64,000 nt of DNA from Amia ocellicauda (taxonomy: Eukaryota > Chordata > Actinopteri > Amiiformes > Amiidae): assembly GCF_036373705.1 (NCBI RefSeq), contig NC_089863.1, positions 25,641,727-25,705,726 of the forward strand, read 5' to 3'. A model generated the notes under the pieces. That model saw only the letters and a program-made list of their open reading frames with translations, was not told the origin of the DNA and did no database searches. Position numbers and translations under genes: made by a program. This document shows, in pieces, positions 33,568 through 61,428 of the stretch; the stretch's first letter is position 1, and each line of letters begins with the position of its first letter.

Positions 33568-34512
33568 TCATAGCTTCCCCTCTTCCACCAGTTTATTGAG
33601 GCCAGTGCAGATTTTCTGCAGATTGGGCCGGAAGGGGCCGGCGGGGCTGTACAGCTTGGTCAGGAGCTCCACGTCGGAATAGTGGTTGAAGACGTGGTTA
33701 ATCCGGCCGTGGGACTTGGGCGTCAGGTGCTTCTCCACCAGTTTGAGGAGCATGTCTCGGCACTCAACGAGGATCTCCGACATCACCGCCTTGTCGAAGG
33801 TGAATTCCACCTACGCAGGGAGGGAGGGAGTGTTGTGGTGAAGTCACGTGACTTTAAATCATATCATCAGAACAATAATTCAACTCACGCAGGGGGTTTA
33901 TTATGAGAACAGCAGTGGAAGATACAGAACTTTCCCTCCACGATGGTACTGAAATAATAGAACAAAACACAAAACCCCCCCCCCCAAAAAAAAAACCTGG
34001 TGTTTATTCAAAGCTGCGTTCAATGTTGATCATGACACGGCATATTTAGGCCTTTGTGTGTGAGTCAAGCCTGGCCATTTAAATCCCTCTCCAAATGTTC
34101 ATTCATTTCAAATGGCAAATTAAGTAAACTAGGATGCAATGAAGAAGAAGAACTTCAAACTAATTGAAAAGTTAACACCCCAGCGTCTCCGTACCTCATA
34201 GAAGCTGATGGCCGTCATGGCCCCTTGGTGCAGCTTCTTCTTGAACTCCTCCGCCAGCTTCAGCTCCTCGGCGTTGAAGCGGTTGTGGCGGTACAGCACC
34301 CCGATCTTCACCGCCACCTTGATCAGGTCCTTCAGCACCTTCTGGGCCTCGCTGCGGTTGCCCGTGTACTCCTTGGACACGCGGTAGAGCTCGTCCAGGA
34401 TCTCGCTGCTTGTGTCGTCGATGAACATGTGCACCATGGACTTGCTGGCCATGTGGCTCAGGATCTTCTTCTGCGCCTGCATGGCCATGTCCTTGGAGCT
34501 GAAGCCCTCCAT
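33568..34512 (-). CDS. tnfaip8l2: TNF alpha-induced protein 8-like 2 (TIPE2), two coding exons
   Basis: TIPE2 is a cytosolic lipid-binding protein of the TNFAIP8 family that dampens Toll-like and T-cell receptor signalling. Coding exons are 34512-34195 and 33810-33568, giving 186 residues (about 184 in human). The N-terminus has [19 protein letters not shown], followed by [20 protein letters not shown] and [18 protein letters not shown]. The C-terminal half has the highly conserved [20 protein letters not shown] and ends KLVEEGKL. The chain is the usual helical bundle with no membrane segment or signal peptide. The acceptor-like CCCAG six bases before the start codon implies an upstream non-coding exon not located here. 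A 384-bp intron splits the coding sequence after AISFYE. I chose TNFAIP8L2 over its paralogues from the conserved neighbours LYSMD1 and SCNM1. Confidence 0.95.
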
Positions 34513-34519
34513 CACGGCT

Positions 34520-37500
34520 GGGGGGGGGGGGGGGGGAGACGGTGAGATTGGGAAGAGGGCAGGGAAGGAGGGAAGGGGAGAGAGAATGTATACAGTGTTA
34601 ATAATCATCAAAGCCTGATCACCATTTCTTTTTTCGCCAGCGTAGTGAAAAGTAAAGGTTTGTGTTTTGCGGTTTGCAGGAAGGTGTTGTGATTAAGTGT
34701 TGGCCTTAATTGGATTGATTGATGCATTTAAGTCTATGCATTGGCTTTGGCGTATTTGTGAATTGAAAACGGACTCTGTTATGATTGTGGTCTTTTCCAG
34801 TCTCGGGGAGGTGTGTGTGTGTGTGTGTGTGTTCGTTTGTGTGTTTTCTGGGGTGGGTTCTGCCCAGTTACACCACAATATTTTGACTACATTAAACCCC
34901 TGGCAGGCCGGCACGGGAGAAACACCAGCGGTGTTGTGCGACCTCTGCTTGCCCTCCCGAGGGTCTCCAGGTATCGGGTTAGGGTCGTCTGTTGGGTCTG
35001 GTCTCCTTATCCCCCGCCCTCCGCCTCATCCCGTCTCCAGACTGTCAGAGCACAGTGATCCAAAACAGGGTGGTGACTACAGGGCTATTTGCTTTTATAG
35101 ACCTTGGTATTGTCAAGGTATACTTGTGCCGAATATATAGGTGCCCCGCGGTGAAAGGGCATACATATCACGCAGGTTTATGGTGTCCCACTGTCTTAAT
35201 CTCTGTTCCTCAAGCGCTGCTAGTCTGAAACGGCTTGTGTCGTCTCAGAGAGGGACAGCGAGTGACAGGTGTGCCAGCTGGGAGTGAGGCTCGCAAGACG
35301 GCAGCAAGGAAGACGTTCTCCATCTGTCACTTGGAATGAAATAAGCTTGTAAATGAGAAGACACAGTTGCATGGGTGGAGTGTGTGTTTGTGTGGGGAGA
35401 ACGTGTGAGGAGGTGTGGTTTCCTTAGTGAAACAACCTGATGAAAACGGCCCACCAAGTCACAAGCTGGGCGCACCAGGCTCTGTGTTTTGAAGGGGCTG
35501 GAGTCGCTTTAAAAAACGATGAGAAGAAAGGAGTGAAACCACTTCCCGTGCCTGTCTGACAGTCACATCGGGAAGCGGAGAGAGACGCGGAAGTGGCCGA
35601 GTCCTGTCAGCTGCCGTTGCTGTGTGAATGATACGAAGGGTTTATTCACTGTCTCATTCTGGTGTAGCTCTCGGTTGTTGGATCTCCGATCACACCCCAA
35701 CACACACACACATTTCTCTTCACAAAATCATCTTGTTTTTAGCGGGAGAGAAAAATACTTCCCATGGCTCCAGCTCTTGAACTAGTCCCATTCTCCTTCT
35801 CTTTACCTCCTCGACCTTTGGAAGGAGTGGTTTTGGAAGCAGTGGAGAGGCTTATGGGGGATTCGGGGCTTGAATCTGATTGGATGGTAACTGGCAGGGC
35901 TGTGATTTTGTCTTCTCCAACAGAGCGGGGGAAACCCAAAGTCTGCCAACAAACGTGAACCCAGGCCTGATGTCGATCGAGTACTTTCAAGAGAGGGTTA
36001 ACTGAAATTGGAAGTGTGTTTTGTGTGACGGCGATCGTTTCCATGTTTGCTTTCCTGTCTGGCTCAGGGCTGTGCCGCAAAGACGCCATAACACGCTTCT
36101 CCGAAGAGGATGCAGCTGTCGTCGGCTGGATCGCGACCAGCCTTAGCCAGGGAGAGAGAGGCGAGATTCCCAAGCCCCTTTATCCTGACAGGTTAGGTAA
36201 ACACCGCCTACTTGTATTTGCATAGCCGACTATTGGAGTGTCCTGTCAGTTAAGCACAGCACAACTGTGGAAATGTTACACAAAATGACAACTCAACAGT
36301 GTAGCGTTGCACCAGTGTATTCGGACCTGGTTTTTAAAATGTGACGACTCATGGAAAAGTGTCAAACTCAATCATGCCGTCCCCCCTGCCCCGCCCCGGC
36401 CCCCCACTCTCTCAGATCTGCAGAAATCACATTGGCTTCCCAGTTCCTTCCTCAAACAGCTCATAATAACGTCTCCCCCTGGCATTTGTTTTCATCGATT
36501 GATTGAACTGTTATGTGTGTGTGTGTGTGTGTGTGTGTGTTCAGTTACTCCCTTATCTCAGCGCTGCAGAGATCGTTGCTCGGGGGCCCGACTGATTCAG
36601 CTTTGACGGCCGATTATCTTTTTTTCTTACATTTCTTTTAATTTTATTCTTGATGAGGGCCCATCTTCTTACAGAGGCCTTTCCTCTCGGTGGGTTAATA
36701 TCCGGGCTGAAGGGAACAGACAGAAGTGAGATAGGAATTAGGCCCAGCTAGTTTAAGTGACGTTGTTTTTGTACCATGCTGGAATAAAAAGAAATCGAGG
36801 GATTGAGTCTCCAAGCGTGCCGTACTCGCTTTTCTCGTCAAATTCTGAACTTTGACCTACCCACCTGTACCAGAACGTGTTTTCTTATTCGTAAGAAGCA
36901 GAAAGTGGCTTCTGATGAGAAACGAAACGGCGATAGGTTACTTGTTTGTACTTTACTGTCTGGGTGGTGCTGAGTTGTGACATCCTGGAGTTGGGGAAGG
37001 TATTGACTGCGTGGCGATGGGGGCGATAATATACCACTGATAAGAAAGATACGGTATTTTGTATAATCCTCATGTGATGTGTACGATTATGAATAAGAGC
37101 AAGGACCATATATTTCGATTTGGGAGCCCAGTACACATGCATGGACATATAGGTTGTTAAATCCAACTAAACCCCCCTTTTTTCATACTCGAACACTTTG
37201 ATAAATAGGACACCAATTTGTGGCTCCCGTTCTGGGCCCTCAGAAGTTGTGGGGTGTAGAGTGTGTGTTGGGAGACAACCCTGGAGATGCGGCCCCCCAA
37301 AAATCAGCTCAGCGTCGCGTCAGATCAACACTGTGACCTCACTGTGACATCATCGGCTTGCCTTCTTCTCATCTGGATGCCTGTGGTAAGATTGTGACTA
37401 CGGGGAATGAATGAATGATATTGCGAAGGCAGTGTTACGCCCCTGTGCACGGCACTACACTGTTACACAATTTAACGTCTTCTTACGTAAAGTGTAATAC

Positions 37501-37808
37501 TGCTTCGGGATTCGGTGTTGAAAAAAGTCTCTCTCGCTTGATCACTTTTTCCCTGGTGGAAGTCTAAATAGTTCACATGCCTTCGTGATTTCTAGGTGGG
37601 TTTGTTCTCGGTTGTTATGTGCTGTTTTCAAGTGTGTGTCAAAACAACCAGCCTCCCCAACTTCAGACTTTGTATTCGGTTCTTTAAAATGCAAGAACTC
37701 CTTGGTGACCTACAAAAAACCAAAAAGGAGCTTTTTTTTTTTTTGTGCGTGTGTGTTTTTTTTCAAATTGTAAAAGATTTTGCAGAAGTGCCCGACTTCC
37801 TGTGTGCA

Positions 37809-37843
<35 letters not shown>

Positions 37844-40800
37844 TAGATAGTCAGTCAGTTCTTGCGCTGACAAGCCTTGAGGACAGCTTGCGGTCTGCAT
37901 AGCTTTGACATGCTCACACAAGTTGCACTTCCAGTCACTAAGCTTCAAACCACCCAGAATTTTTTATTTTGTATTTTCGTTTGCTCTCCTTCAGTGTGGC
38001 AGTGACTACTAGAACCATGCAGGTTTCACAGGCACGCTCGCACAACTGGGACAACCCCACATCTCATTGGGCTCTCAGACTGTCTATTCACACACAAACA
38101 AACTTTTCTGTGCCTCTACTGTCCAGATTGTGCCCCCGATTACCTCTCAGAGCCACCGTCAGCAAAATCAGGAGCAGAATCTGAAATGAGATAAGGTTTG
38201 GACGCTTCCCAGCAGGTAGCGTGCAAAACCGCCTGCTCTCTCACTCGCTCTGCGATTGGAAACGAAGCAGTTGACTGCAGCTGCAAACATCTGGCCTGGG
38301 AGAGAGGGGAGTGATGGGTAATCTGTTTATTTCAGCCTGTCCCCTCTTAGGAATGCTTTTGTGAACCGGTCCAGTTCTGTACTCCTGTGACCGTCCCGAG
38401 CTGCGGAGGAGATTTCTGGAACTGGGCTGAGCTGATGTGGGCCGTGCAATAACTGGGCCACTTCAGTCGCTTTTAAGTCCTGGGATGGAGGAGTAAAATG
38501 GGTTAAGAAAAGGCCTAAACCTACTTCCAGGAAAGGTTGCTGCAGTGAGCGAGTTTCTGGCCATGAAGGCATTTCGTGTAAGATGACAATACAAAACAAA
38601 AGTGTGTGGGGGATTTTGTCATCTTCTCTTTCTCGTTTTCTGGTCTTTTTGTGCAGGAAACGCCCAACACCTGACAAACGGCGAGCTGTACTAGAAATTT
38701 CAGCTCTACGGTCGGGCTCTGGGGCCCTCGAAGATCTCGGCCTTCCTGCTGTACAGACCGTTTTTTTTTTTTTCATGCACCTGTAATTTCGGTTTCGTAT
38801 CCTGCCGTGCTGGGGTTTCTGCTGAGGTTGTCAGAGTAACCGACTGCTCGAGCACAGATTGCTCCTGAAAAGACGGCCCTGTGGGATTGTGGGAAACGAT
38901 GCGGGGTAGCATGAGAGCGCAACCCCAATCTGCGTGCCCCCCCCACCACTCCGCTCTCTCACCACCAAACCCAAGAACAACAACGACACCGAACGAACGA
39001 GCAAGTTGGGCGGGCTGTCCTACTTTGCTTTGTAACAGCGGTGTGCATATGAATATTCTCCCAGAGTGCATTGCAGTCGGGAGGCAGGAAACGGGTTGTG
39101 ATTGAAGAGGCACCTGTAAACCAGCCTTCACACTATGCCCTGTGCCCTGAGGGAGAAAGACCAGAGTCTCCCCTGAAAAACAAATCTACTTCCTTGGAAG
39201 GGGCTGTGCTGTTAAACATGAAGGGAAATCAAGAGATCAGTCATATTTTAGCTGTGAAGCTTTCAGAAAGTATTTACAGCTGAGGTGAAGCAGATACTAA
39301 TCGTGTTGTGTTACAATATCTGTAGGCCACCTTTTAACGCAAAGAAGCGGGCCGGGGGAAGTATTTCAGCGTTGCACGACCTGAGTATTGTGCACCGTTG
39401 ATGTGCGTCCCCTTTTCAGGATCGGGTTTGTCCACATTGACAAACGTGAGTTCGCTAATTAAAAAAACATTCAAAGGAGAACTTGAGGGTGACTCTGATG
39501 CAAAGATCGTGGTAGAAGCAAGACCGGCCTATTTCAGGGCTTCCGCTGTCTGTCACGCTATGTCAGTTGACATTTGTTGTAGATTTCAGCTCACACAAAG
39601 ACTGAAAAGAAAAAAAGTTAATAACAAAATAGCGACTCCTCCATCGATCCCTAAAGATCAAACTATCCTTCTCTCTGCTTTCAGTACCTGTAAACTCGTA
39701 TCACTGGCACTGCGCTGTTTCCCCACTCCTGAACGCTAAAGATCAGCCACCTCTCCTTAACTCATCATTCTCTCCCCTAATTTTTTCCATCATTGGCATT
39801 GTTGGTGCTGGGTGTTGCCTCCAGGTTTCACCCAGTTTGTGCTGCACTCATTCAATCAAACCCTTCTACATAAGCCTCATCCAGATCACTCTAGCACTGT
39901 AATATCTTGGAAGTGTTTCCTGTCAGTCAACACTCGCCCATTTTTGAGACCCCTCCAAAACCTGGCTCCTCATCCTTCCAATATTGCTTCGCTACTCTCA
40001 CCAGATGAGGTTAGTATATCCAGCCGGGGTGCTAGACTTCTGCGATTCATATTTATCGCACAGGAGGAGGGATAGGCCAGACGAGGTAAATATTTAACAT
40101 ACTACAAGTGCGTGAAGCACGTAGCCTGCAGCTGTCTTTACAGCAGAGTTTAAACACTCCCCCCACTTCTGCGACAAAGATCTTTATATAGGGAACCAGC
40201 TGTTGGTGGCTTGACAGCCTGCATGTGTTTTTACTTGGGTGTCTTGCCACTTTTGGTCATTCGATCTGTATTCCGTAAGCCGATCCGATCGCAACCTCTG
40301 TGTCTGAAGAGCTTTCAGATCGTGCGTATAGCTAATCTGCCACTGTATCAATTTATTTGATTGTATTATCAGTAAAAAAAGCAATTGCTTAGCTCCTCAT
40401 TCATTGATATTGTTCATGGTTGCCTTGTTCTCTTCAGATTCCACCTGTAGGCACTATGGTTGCTGTCACCAGAACAGTCGTGCAAAGATCAGATCCCAAA
40501 CAGTTTAACTCTGTTTAAGTTCGGCATCCAAATGTAGTACAGTCCTGCCCTGTCAGTTGTGATATTGTATTTTGCTACACAACTTCTTGAGTTTGTGTTT
40601 GTAACACAATCAGTCATCTGAGCACTGCAGGCTTCCTGATAATTATGGTGAGTCAATGTGGGCAAAGGTATCAGACACTGCTAGTGCTAGTATTACTGTC
40701 ACTATTGCACTACACTAAAACACTGGGTCCTAAATCTTAACAGTGCAGTCTGAGCCTCAGGAACATGGTAAATGTCCTGAAATAAAGTAAACAGTTTGCA

Positions 40801-42322
40801 ATTTTCTGCTTTAACAAAAGATAAACCACACATGCCTGTTTCATCCCTCTCACTGCCTTTGCAACACAGGTGATTTTAAAAGACCAAACTCTCCCCTGGC
40901 ACTTGCGCAATGACACAAAATGACAGGCCGTTTGTATTGAAGGTAACTGGGGACCCTTATAGCATGTGGACTGGGGTGGGTGGTGGGTTTCCCCCAAAAA
41001 AGATTCCCCCTCAAAATGAATAACTGACTAATTGCTTTCCTTCACTCTCTCAGCATGACTCTCTCTACGGATCTTTAAAGTGGAGCTGTGTTTATGGGTG
41101 GGCATTGGTAGAGTAGTCGCGGGAGCAGCTGGAAAGGAACGGACTTGCCGCCCAAGTTAAAAACAAACTCCAAAAAAACAACCATAAAATAAGAGAGGAA
41201 CTGAAACTGAGCGGTTAAGCAGAACTGGAGTGGAAAGTTAGGGTAGAAAATCTAGCCTTTGGCATCCCTTTTGCAGACCCTGACCGTTACTCAACTGCCT
41301 CCCTTTAAGTCTTCAAGTCAAAACCCCCAAAATGCAACAGCAGAGACGTTCCTCGCATCGGTGCGTGGTGCACCTTTCCGAACACACCCTCGCCCGTGAA
41401 GGAGCACAGATTCCTCACGGGGAGACAGATGGTGTCGGCTTCAGTGGGGGGAATGCGTTGAAAAGACGCTTGATGCTCACCTACACACGCTCGCACGCAC
41501 ACACACACATAGAAAAAAAACAAGAAAACATCCTCACTTAACCGCAGGACCCCTGTGACATCCTGCCCAAGAAACTGAATGACTGACCAGCTTAGGAAAG
41601 AGCTGCGTTTCACCTGTACGGCTCTGCTGGGAGCCGCTGCGTTTTCCTGTGAGGTTGGAGGTAAAGAATGGGACTTTGGGAACCTCCTGAGATAGAGGTA
41701 GAGGAGGAACGGACAGTTTGACGGTATAATAATGCTGTGATAGTGGAAGAGCAAGAGGACGCTTGCTAGGAGACACTGCCACCGCTATCTGAAGAGATGC
41801 TGAGCTTTACTGAGGTGTAACCGAAGACACCGAAAGCTGTAGTCAAACGGAGAAAGTCTTACCTGTTTTTTTTGTGTGTGTGTGTGTGTGTTTCTCCCTC
41901 CTTCAACTTCTTCCTTCGCCCACTCCTCTTGAATCAACGTGCGGAGACTTCAGGTTGGCTTCAGAAGTCCTTGCATGCAGGTCTTCTCTTTCTCCCCCCC
42001 TCTCCTTCTCCCTGTCTTGATTTGCTTCCCTGCTTGTCTCTCGCAAGATAGAAACAAGAAAAAAATAAAATAAATAAATGGTACCACTATCTGTTGCTCT
42101 CACTCTCTCGCAAGATTATTTGACTTCCTTGAGGAACTAATTTCGAATCCCCGCCCCTCAGCGAGCGAGTGAGTGAGTGAGTGTGTGTGTGTGTTTGTGG
42201 TCTCTCTCTCTCTCTCGCTCTCTCTCTCCTGTGCTGACACTGTTGTTTTTTTTGTATTCTGCTTGTCCTGACTAGTGCAATCCTCTGAAAGAATTTTGCA
42301 ACACTCGCCCAGCTACAGGGTC

Positions 42323-42360
<38 letters not shown>

Positions 42361-45300
42361 CTTTGTTCTCTTCTTTGACAAAGAAATGGGTTAACCCCTT
42401 GCTGGCTGCCGCTCGCAAGCTTCAAAGCCGGATTGCGGCTCAGAGTTTTGCCGGGTTCTCTGGTTTTGTTGACGTTCAGCAATGCTGGGGAACTCCCTCC
42501 CGCATGTTCGGCTTGTTACATCGGCAGTGCCGTGTCAACACTGATTTTCGCTCGCCCGTATTGTCCGGTGGAAGTCGAGTGTCCATCAAGATTATTTCAG
42601 GACCTCAGGGTGTTTCGGAGGCATTGAGCTATGTGTGTTGGATTCGGTGAAGCTGTGCATTATTCAATCTTGGAAAGAGGAAGCTGAGGTCGATGGCTAG
42701 GAGATGACTTCTCTGGAACTGCTGCCAATCAACTAGCTTGACGTAGGGTTGTTGGTGCTCTGGTTGGGTGTTAACCCCGTTATCCGTCTGTCCGCACTTG
42801 ACATGGTGGTCGATTCCCAATCCTGGCAACAGTGGTGTCTGCCCCTCGCCCACGCTATAACCAGACGATGCTCTTTCATCAATTGATTTGTAATATATTG
42901 GGGGTTCATGGGTAAACAGTCTGATCGCAGTGGGATTTAGTAGCTTCTCACGCTCTGGGTCACATGGTTTTAACCTTACAGCGCTATTTCTGTCAAACGT
43001 AAGCTGTGCCCCCTGTGATGGGCACAGCCATGCGCCCAAAGGAGACCCTTGTACCTGGAGTGATTTGGTGCTTCAATTCAGCTTGGCGAGATTGTGTTCA
43101 GGAGGAAGCAAGCCAGACGTGAGGCAGAGGATGCCGTAATCACCTGTAAATCTTTTTGTGTCACTTTTCACAAAGCAGTTTCCTCCTGTTTTGACACTTC
43201 TCTAGCTACAGACTATGTGGGACCACATGGGTGGGTGTTGTGGGGGACATTAACCACCTGGTTCAGTGTAGGGATGTTCAGCTACCATTGGCAATGCAGC
43301 TGAGAGCCAATACTGCCCAGGACTTATTTACTTGCCTTCTGGGGCTTCTTTGAGTTGTTGCTTAAGCGCTGCAAGTTTACTTTTGGCCAATGTGCTGTAT
43401 TAGCCTAGTCTGAGAGCAACCGAAACGTGTAAAGCAAATGGGGCCCATCTCCCTGGCAACAGACAGGAAGTGCTGCATCGGTGGTTTCCTGAATGCTTCC
43501 TCCTTATCGTGCTATGACATCTCACACGGAAATGACTTGAGAGAGGGAGGGAGAGAGAGAGAGAGAGAGAGAAAGCGGGGGAGCAGGGGAGCAGGGGCCC
43601 AAACTTGGACCTCTCAGTGGCTATTCAGTCTCCCCAGATAAGAGCCGCTCGGACCGCTTCCCCGCGGGAACTCGTCTGCTCCCGCTGCCGTCTCCGCTCG
43701 TGTCGGCGGCCGCTTCCTGTTGTTGAGTTTCCAACCTGTTGGCGATCCTGTTTCAGGTGGCCCGTTTGATCCTCTCTCTGTCAATTGTGCTTTTTTGAGC
43801 GCAACCTGTGGCTTTCATCCCAGACTCTACCCAAACTGAGGGCTCAGTAGGGGGTGGGGTAGATTTCACATGGGCCTTTATGAAGGAGAAGTAGTTACGT
43901 ACACTATAATCATACTGTAGAGCACTTAGTGTACTCAACTCTACTTCTGTGTCATAAGAATGTTTTATAGTTACCCAACACCAATGAAGAACGATCCCTT
44001 CCATTCTTGCCTTTCCATGGATACACTTTGCTTCCCCCCCAATTGTGTGACGCCCCCTTTTCCAAAAACACCTTCATGTACAAGGAATGAAATGGACTGA
44101 TGTTTAAATGATCCACTCCCAGGGCCAGGTTGAAGTTTTCGAGAGCGAGTGTTTGATTTTCGAATGGCGATTCACAATGAGCATTGAAGTAAAGTACTGA
44201 GGGTGGCAGTGCTTGATTGCACGGACGATGCAGAGACCAACAGGCAAGGAAGCTGAATGGTTCAGCCACTGTGTGGTTCCTGCTGCTGTACAAGCTCGTG
44301 AACTCGTTTTCTTTGTCAACGCTTACCTTTGTGGTCGCGTTGGCAGTTTCGGAACGTTACCTTTTCCTGTTGTTTTGATTTTGTGTGTGTGTGCGTGTGT
44401 TTTCATGGGCTGCGTGTGTTTGTGAGTCCTCTGTGATCCTGTCCTGTTTCTGTTGCAGCTTAATGCCTAATCCAGCAAAACAAAAATATAAAAAAGAAAA
44501 CACTGTAAGGGGAAGATGGAAGGAAGTGGGAGCTGGGAAGCATTTTAGAGTCACGCAGGCTTCAGCACACTACTGGGTGTGACTCTGTAATCTGAGTGCC
44601 TTGCAGAATACGCAGCATGGATTTAAGGCCAGCCCCATTTAAACACCCCAAACTAACTAACAGACTGTTCAACTCAGTGATCTCAGTGGGGAAACGTCAC
44701 AGATACGATGCTGATATCAAGACAGCCGGAACTGATCTTAAATAAAAGCCTAGCAACACCCCCACAAAACAGAAACAATCTACGTTACCATCTTGATTTG
44801 AGAAAAACACACATTCAAAGTAAAACTGAAAGATAAGGCCCCCCCCCCCCAAAAAAAAGTTTTTAGATGCCGACTCATTGTGAGTGTCGTCTGATGATTA
44901 CATGAGATGACTACACTTGAGCCAATTGAATATTGTTACATTAATTACTATATAACAGGATCCTCTTTCAAAGGTTGCTTATAATTCATTGAGCAAAAAA
45001 ACGTACACTGGTCATTTAATAAAAGTCTAAACGGGTGGTTCATTATAAGCAGCAAGGAAAATGACTTAAAATAAAAGCAATAAAAGCATCAAGGTTTGTC
45101 TCCCAATTATGAGCCGAATACATCTTGATCAGTCGCTTCTGGCTTGTTAATCTGATACAGCAGTTGGTGACTTCAGACGCAGTTTGTGACCGGCCATCAT
45201 TAAAATGTATATATAGATATATTTATTTTGGATGGTGTATGTGATGTTGTCAATATTCCTTCTGGCTGACTGATTTTGATTGTTTGTGCTTTTGGAATTC

Positions 45301-46440
45301 CCTGGCATTTAACTTTAACTTCTTTTTTCTAACTTGCAATCCCTCGCTTTCACATTTGCTTTTAGAAAGTCCCTGTATTTCTGGCCAGACATTATAAGAA
45401 TCATATCACCAGCACATATTAAAAGTTAGCTTTTAATATCTTTTTGACAGTGTCTGTTATTCAGTTACACTTGTTTAGTCCTTCATGCACAAATACATTA
45501 TTAATTTGTCGCTCTACAGCCTAAAATGTAGGGTTCCTGTGTTGGCATTGACCCCCCCACCCCGCAGTCTTGGGGTATTAAAGTTTTGCTGAATGCTTAT
45601 TAGTCACAAATAAATGAATTTGGATAAATACATGAGAATTAGACGAAGGCTTTTGAAGGGTCATCTCTGAAACAAATACACATTCCTGAGAGGTAGATAT
45701 GACTATAGTGTTAATGGGTTTTCTATTGATTTGTTTTATTGATCGCCATGAGAGGGAAACATGGGAAGAACCCACACTACTCTCAGAGTCGATTGGATCT
45801 GTGTTTAATGCGTTTGTACACGCCTGAAGCATAGAGGAAGGCCCAGGATTGCACCTCGTCCTTCGCAAATACACCATTCACAAACTCACAGCAGGAGTCT
45901 TTACAGTTCTTCAGAGATGCCTGTAAAATGTGTAAAATTCCCTTTTGTGTACACAGATGTATAAATGTCTTGTCAAGAGACACCGCCTAATGACCAAGAC
46001 TGCGCCTCGGGCAAGTAATAGGCATGTAGCCTAGTCATATAGAAGCGGACATCTCTGATTAGAGTCCTGCTCTGACTCAGGTTTACCAGAAATTAAAGCC
46101 ATGACAAAACACGAGGTATCTCTTGGCCTGACTTCAAGCTGTTCACATTGAGAGGCTCTTCTTGACAATGGCACAGTGGGGACCTCTAGTGTTCAATAAA
46201 AGACACTTGGAAATGAGGTTTGATAGAAATAACCCCCCAACCCTGCTGTGTTACTTGTATGTTCACGACATGCACACGCATTTTTAGTTTAAAAACTAAA
46301 AAAAAAATACCAGTGATCCCCCAGTGCAAACTTTCAGCAGTTTCCAGAGCTGTGCAAATTAGATGACATTCATTAATTATTGAAAGAGCAGCTGCGATAT
46401 GAGCCACAAAACATTTTTTTTCTTATTCTCTCTCGTTATT
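34520..46440. other. Large stretch without a supported gene
   Basis: About 12 kb between TNFAIP8L2 and the guanylate cyclase gene. I found no exon chain. It has GT runs near 34811-34832 and 36509-36540, GA runs near 37811-37838 and 43545-43571, CT runs near 42203-42228 and 42328-42354, and a possible minute LINE relic near 36414-36456 (DLQKSHWLP). Non-coding first exons and enhancers of TNFAIP8L2 may lie in its left part. SEMA6C, which follows TNFAIP8L2 in human as I recall, was looked for and not seen. Confidence 0.55.
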
Positions 46441-46457
46441 TTCCATTTGAAAATGTG

Positions 46458-46463
46458 TTTATT
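46458..46463 (-). terminator. Candidate poly(A) signal of guanylate cyclase gene
   Basis: AATAAA on the minus strand about 200 bases downstream of the stop codon at 46661-46663. Confidence 0.55.
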
Positions 46464-46660
46464 GTTTTCTTTTCCAGCTGAAATATTGCTGGTTGGAATG
46501 AGCCTGACTTGCGCGCTTCACAAGGGGTGTTTAAACAAAACAAAACAAAACAATCAGCATGTCAGTATCGGTATTGATATTGGTATCATTATCAGAATAG
46601 CCAAAAAAAAAAAGTCCATGCCCACATCTGTCCCCCCAACCCCCAACCCCCCACTCCTCC

Positions 46661-60967
<14,307 letters not shown>

Positions 60968-61394
60968 CTTCAGGGGATTGGGAACCTCCACGGTTTCAGC
61001 CCTTTTTAACTGCTCTGTCAGTGAGAGAGAGAGAGGTTACTCGGTTTGGTTACCAGAATCCCCTTTTCTAGAGCATCCCTGAGATTCCGGATATTTTTCT
61101 TTTTGTTCGTAGTTCTCAGTTGCTTCAGTGACACATTTTCTGCACTTCACCTTGTTTTATAACGATTTGTCAGTTGACCACGATGAAGAGGGTCTGTTTA
61201 ATTGTATCTTTAGTGCAATTTGCCATCAATTAAGTACTTGAGAGCTCAGCTGGAATGAACTCAAGAAGAAACCGATTATAACGTCCGAGGGTGTGTTTGT
61301 CGTAGGCTGACAGCTACAAAGAATCTTTAAAATCTCCAGGCTTTCTATCTGTATAGGATATTTCCCCTTAACTTTTCCTTATACATGGGTCCAG

Positions 61395-61397
<3 letters not shown>

Positions 61398-61428
<31 letters not shown>
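61398..61428. repeat. CA microsatellite
   Basis: A pure CA run of about 30 bases. Confidence 0.97.

Noticed and set aside
34225-34545. 106-codon plus-strand frame antisense to TNFAIP8L2
   Set aside because: It is a His/Val/Leu-rich shadow of the real coding exon.
35739-36225. Overlapping open frames on both strands (144 and 64-69 codons)
   Set aside because: The frames have no recognisable domain, and no donor or acceptor chain connects them to TNFAIP8L2 or to each other.
42363-42650. 95-codon frame in the large gene-free region
   Set aside because: No similarity recognised; it begins in a CT microsatellite and has no exon structure around it.
34520-46440. SEMA6C, expected from the human neighbour order
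   Set aside because: No Sema, PSI or other semaphorin exon could be recognised on either strand.
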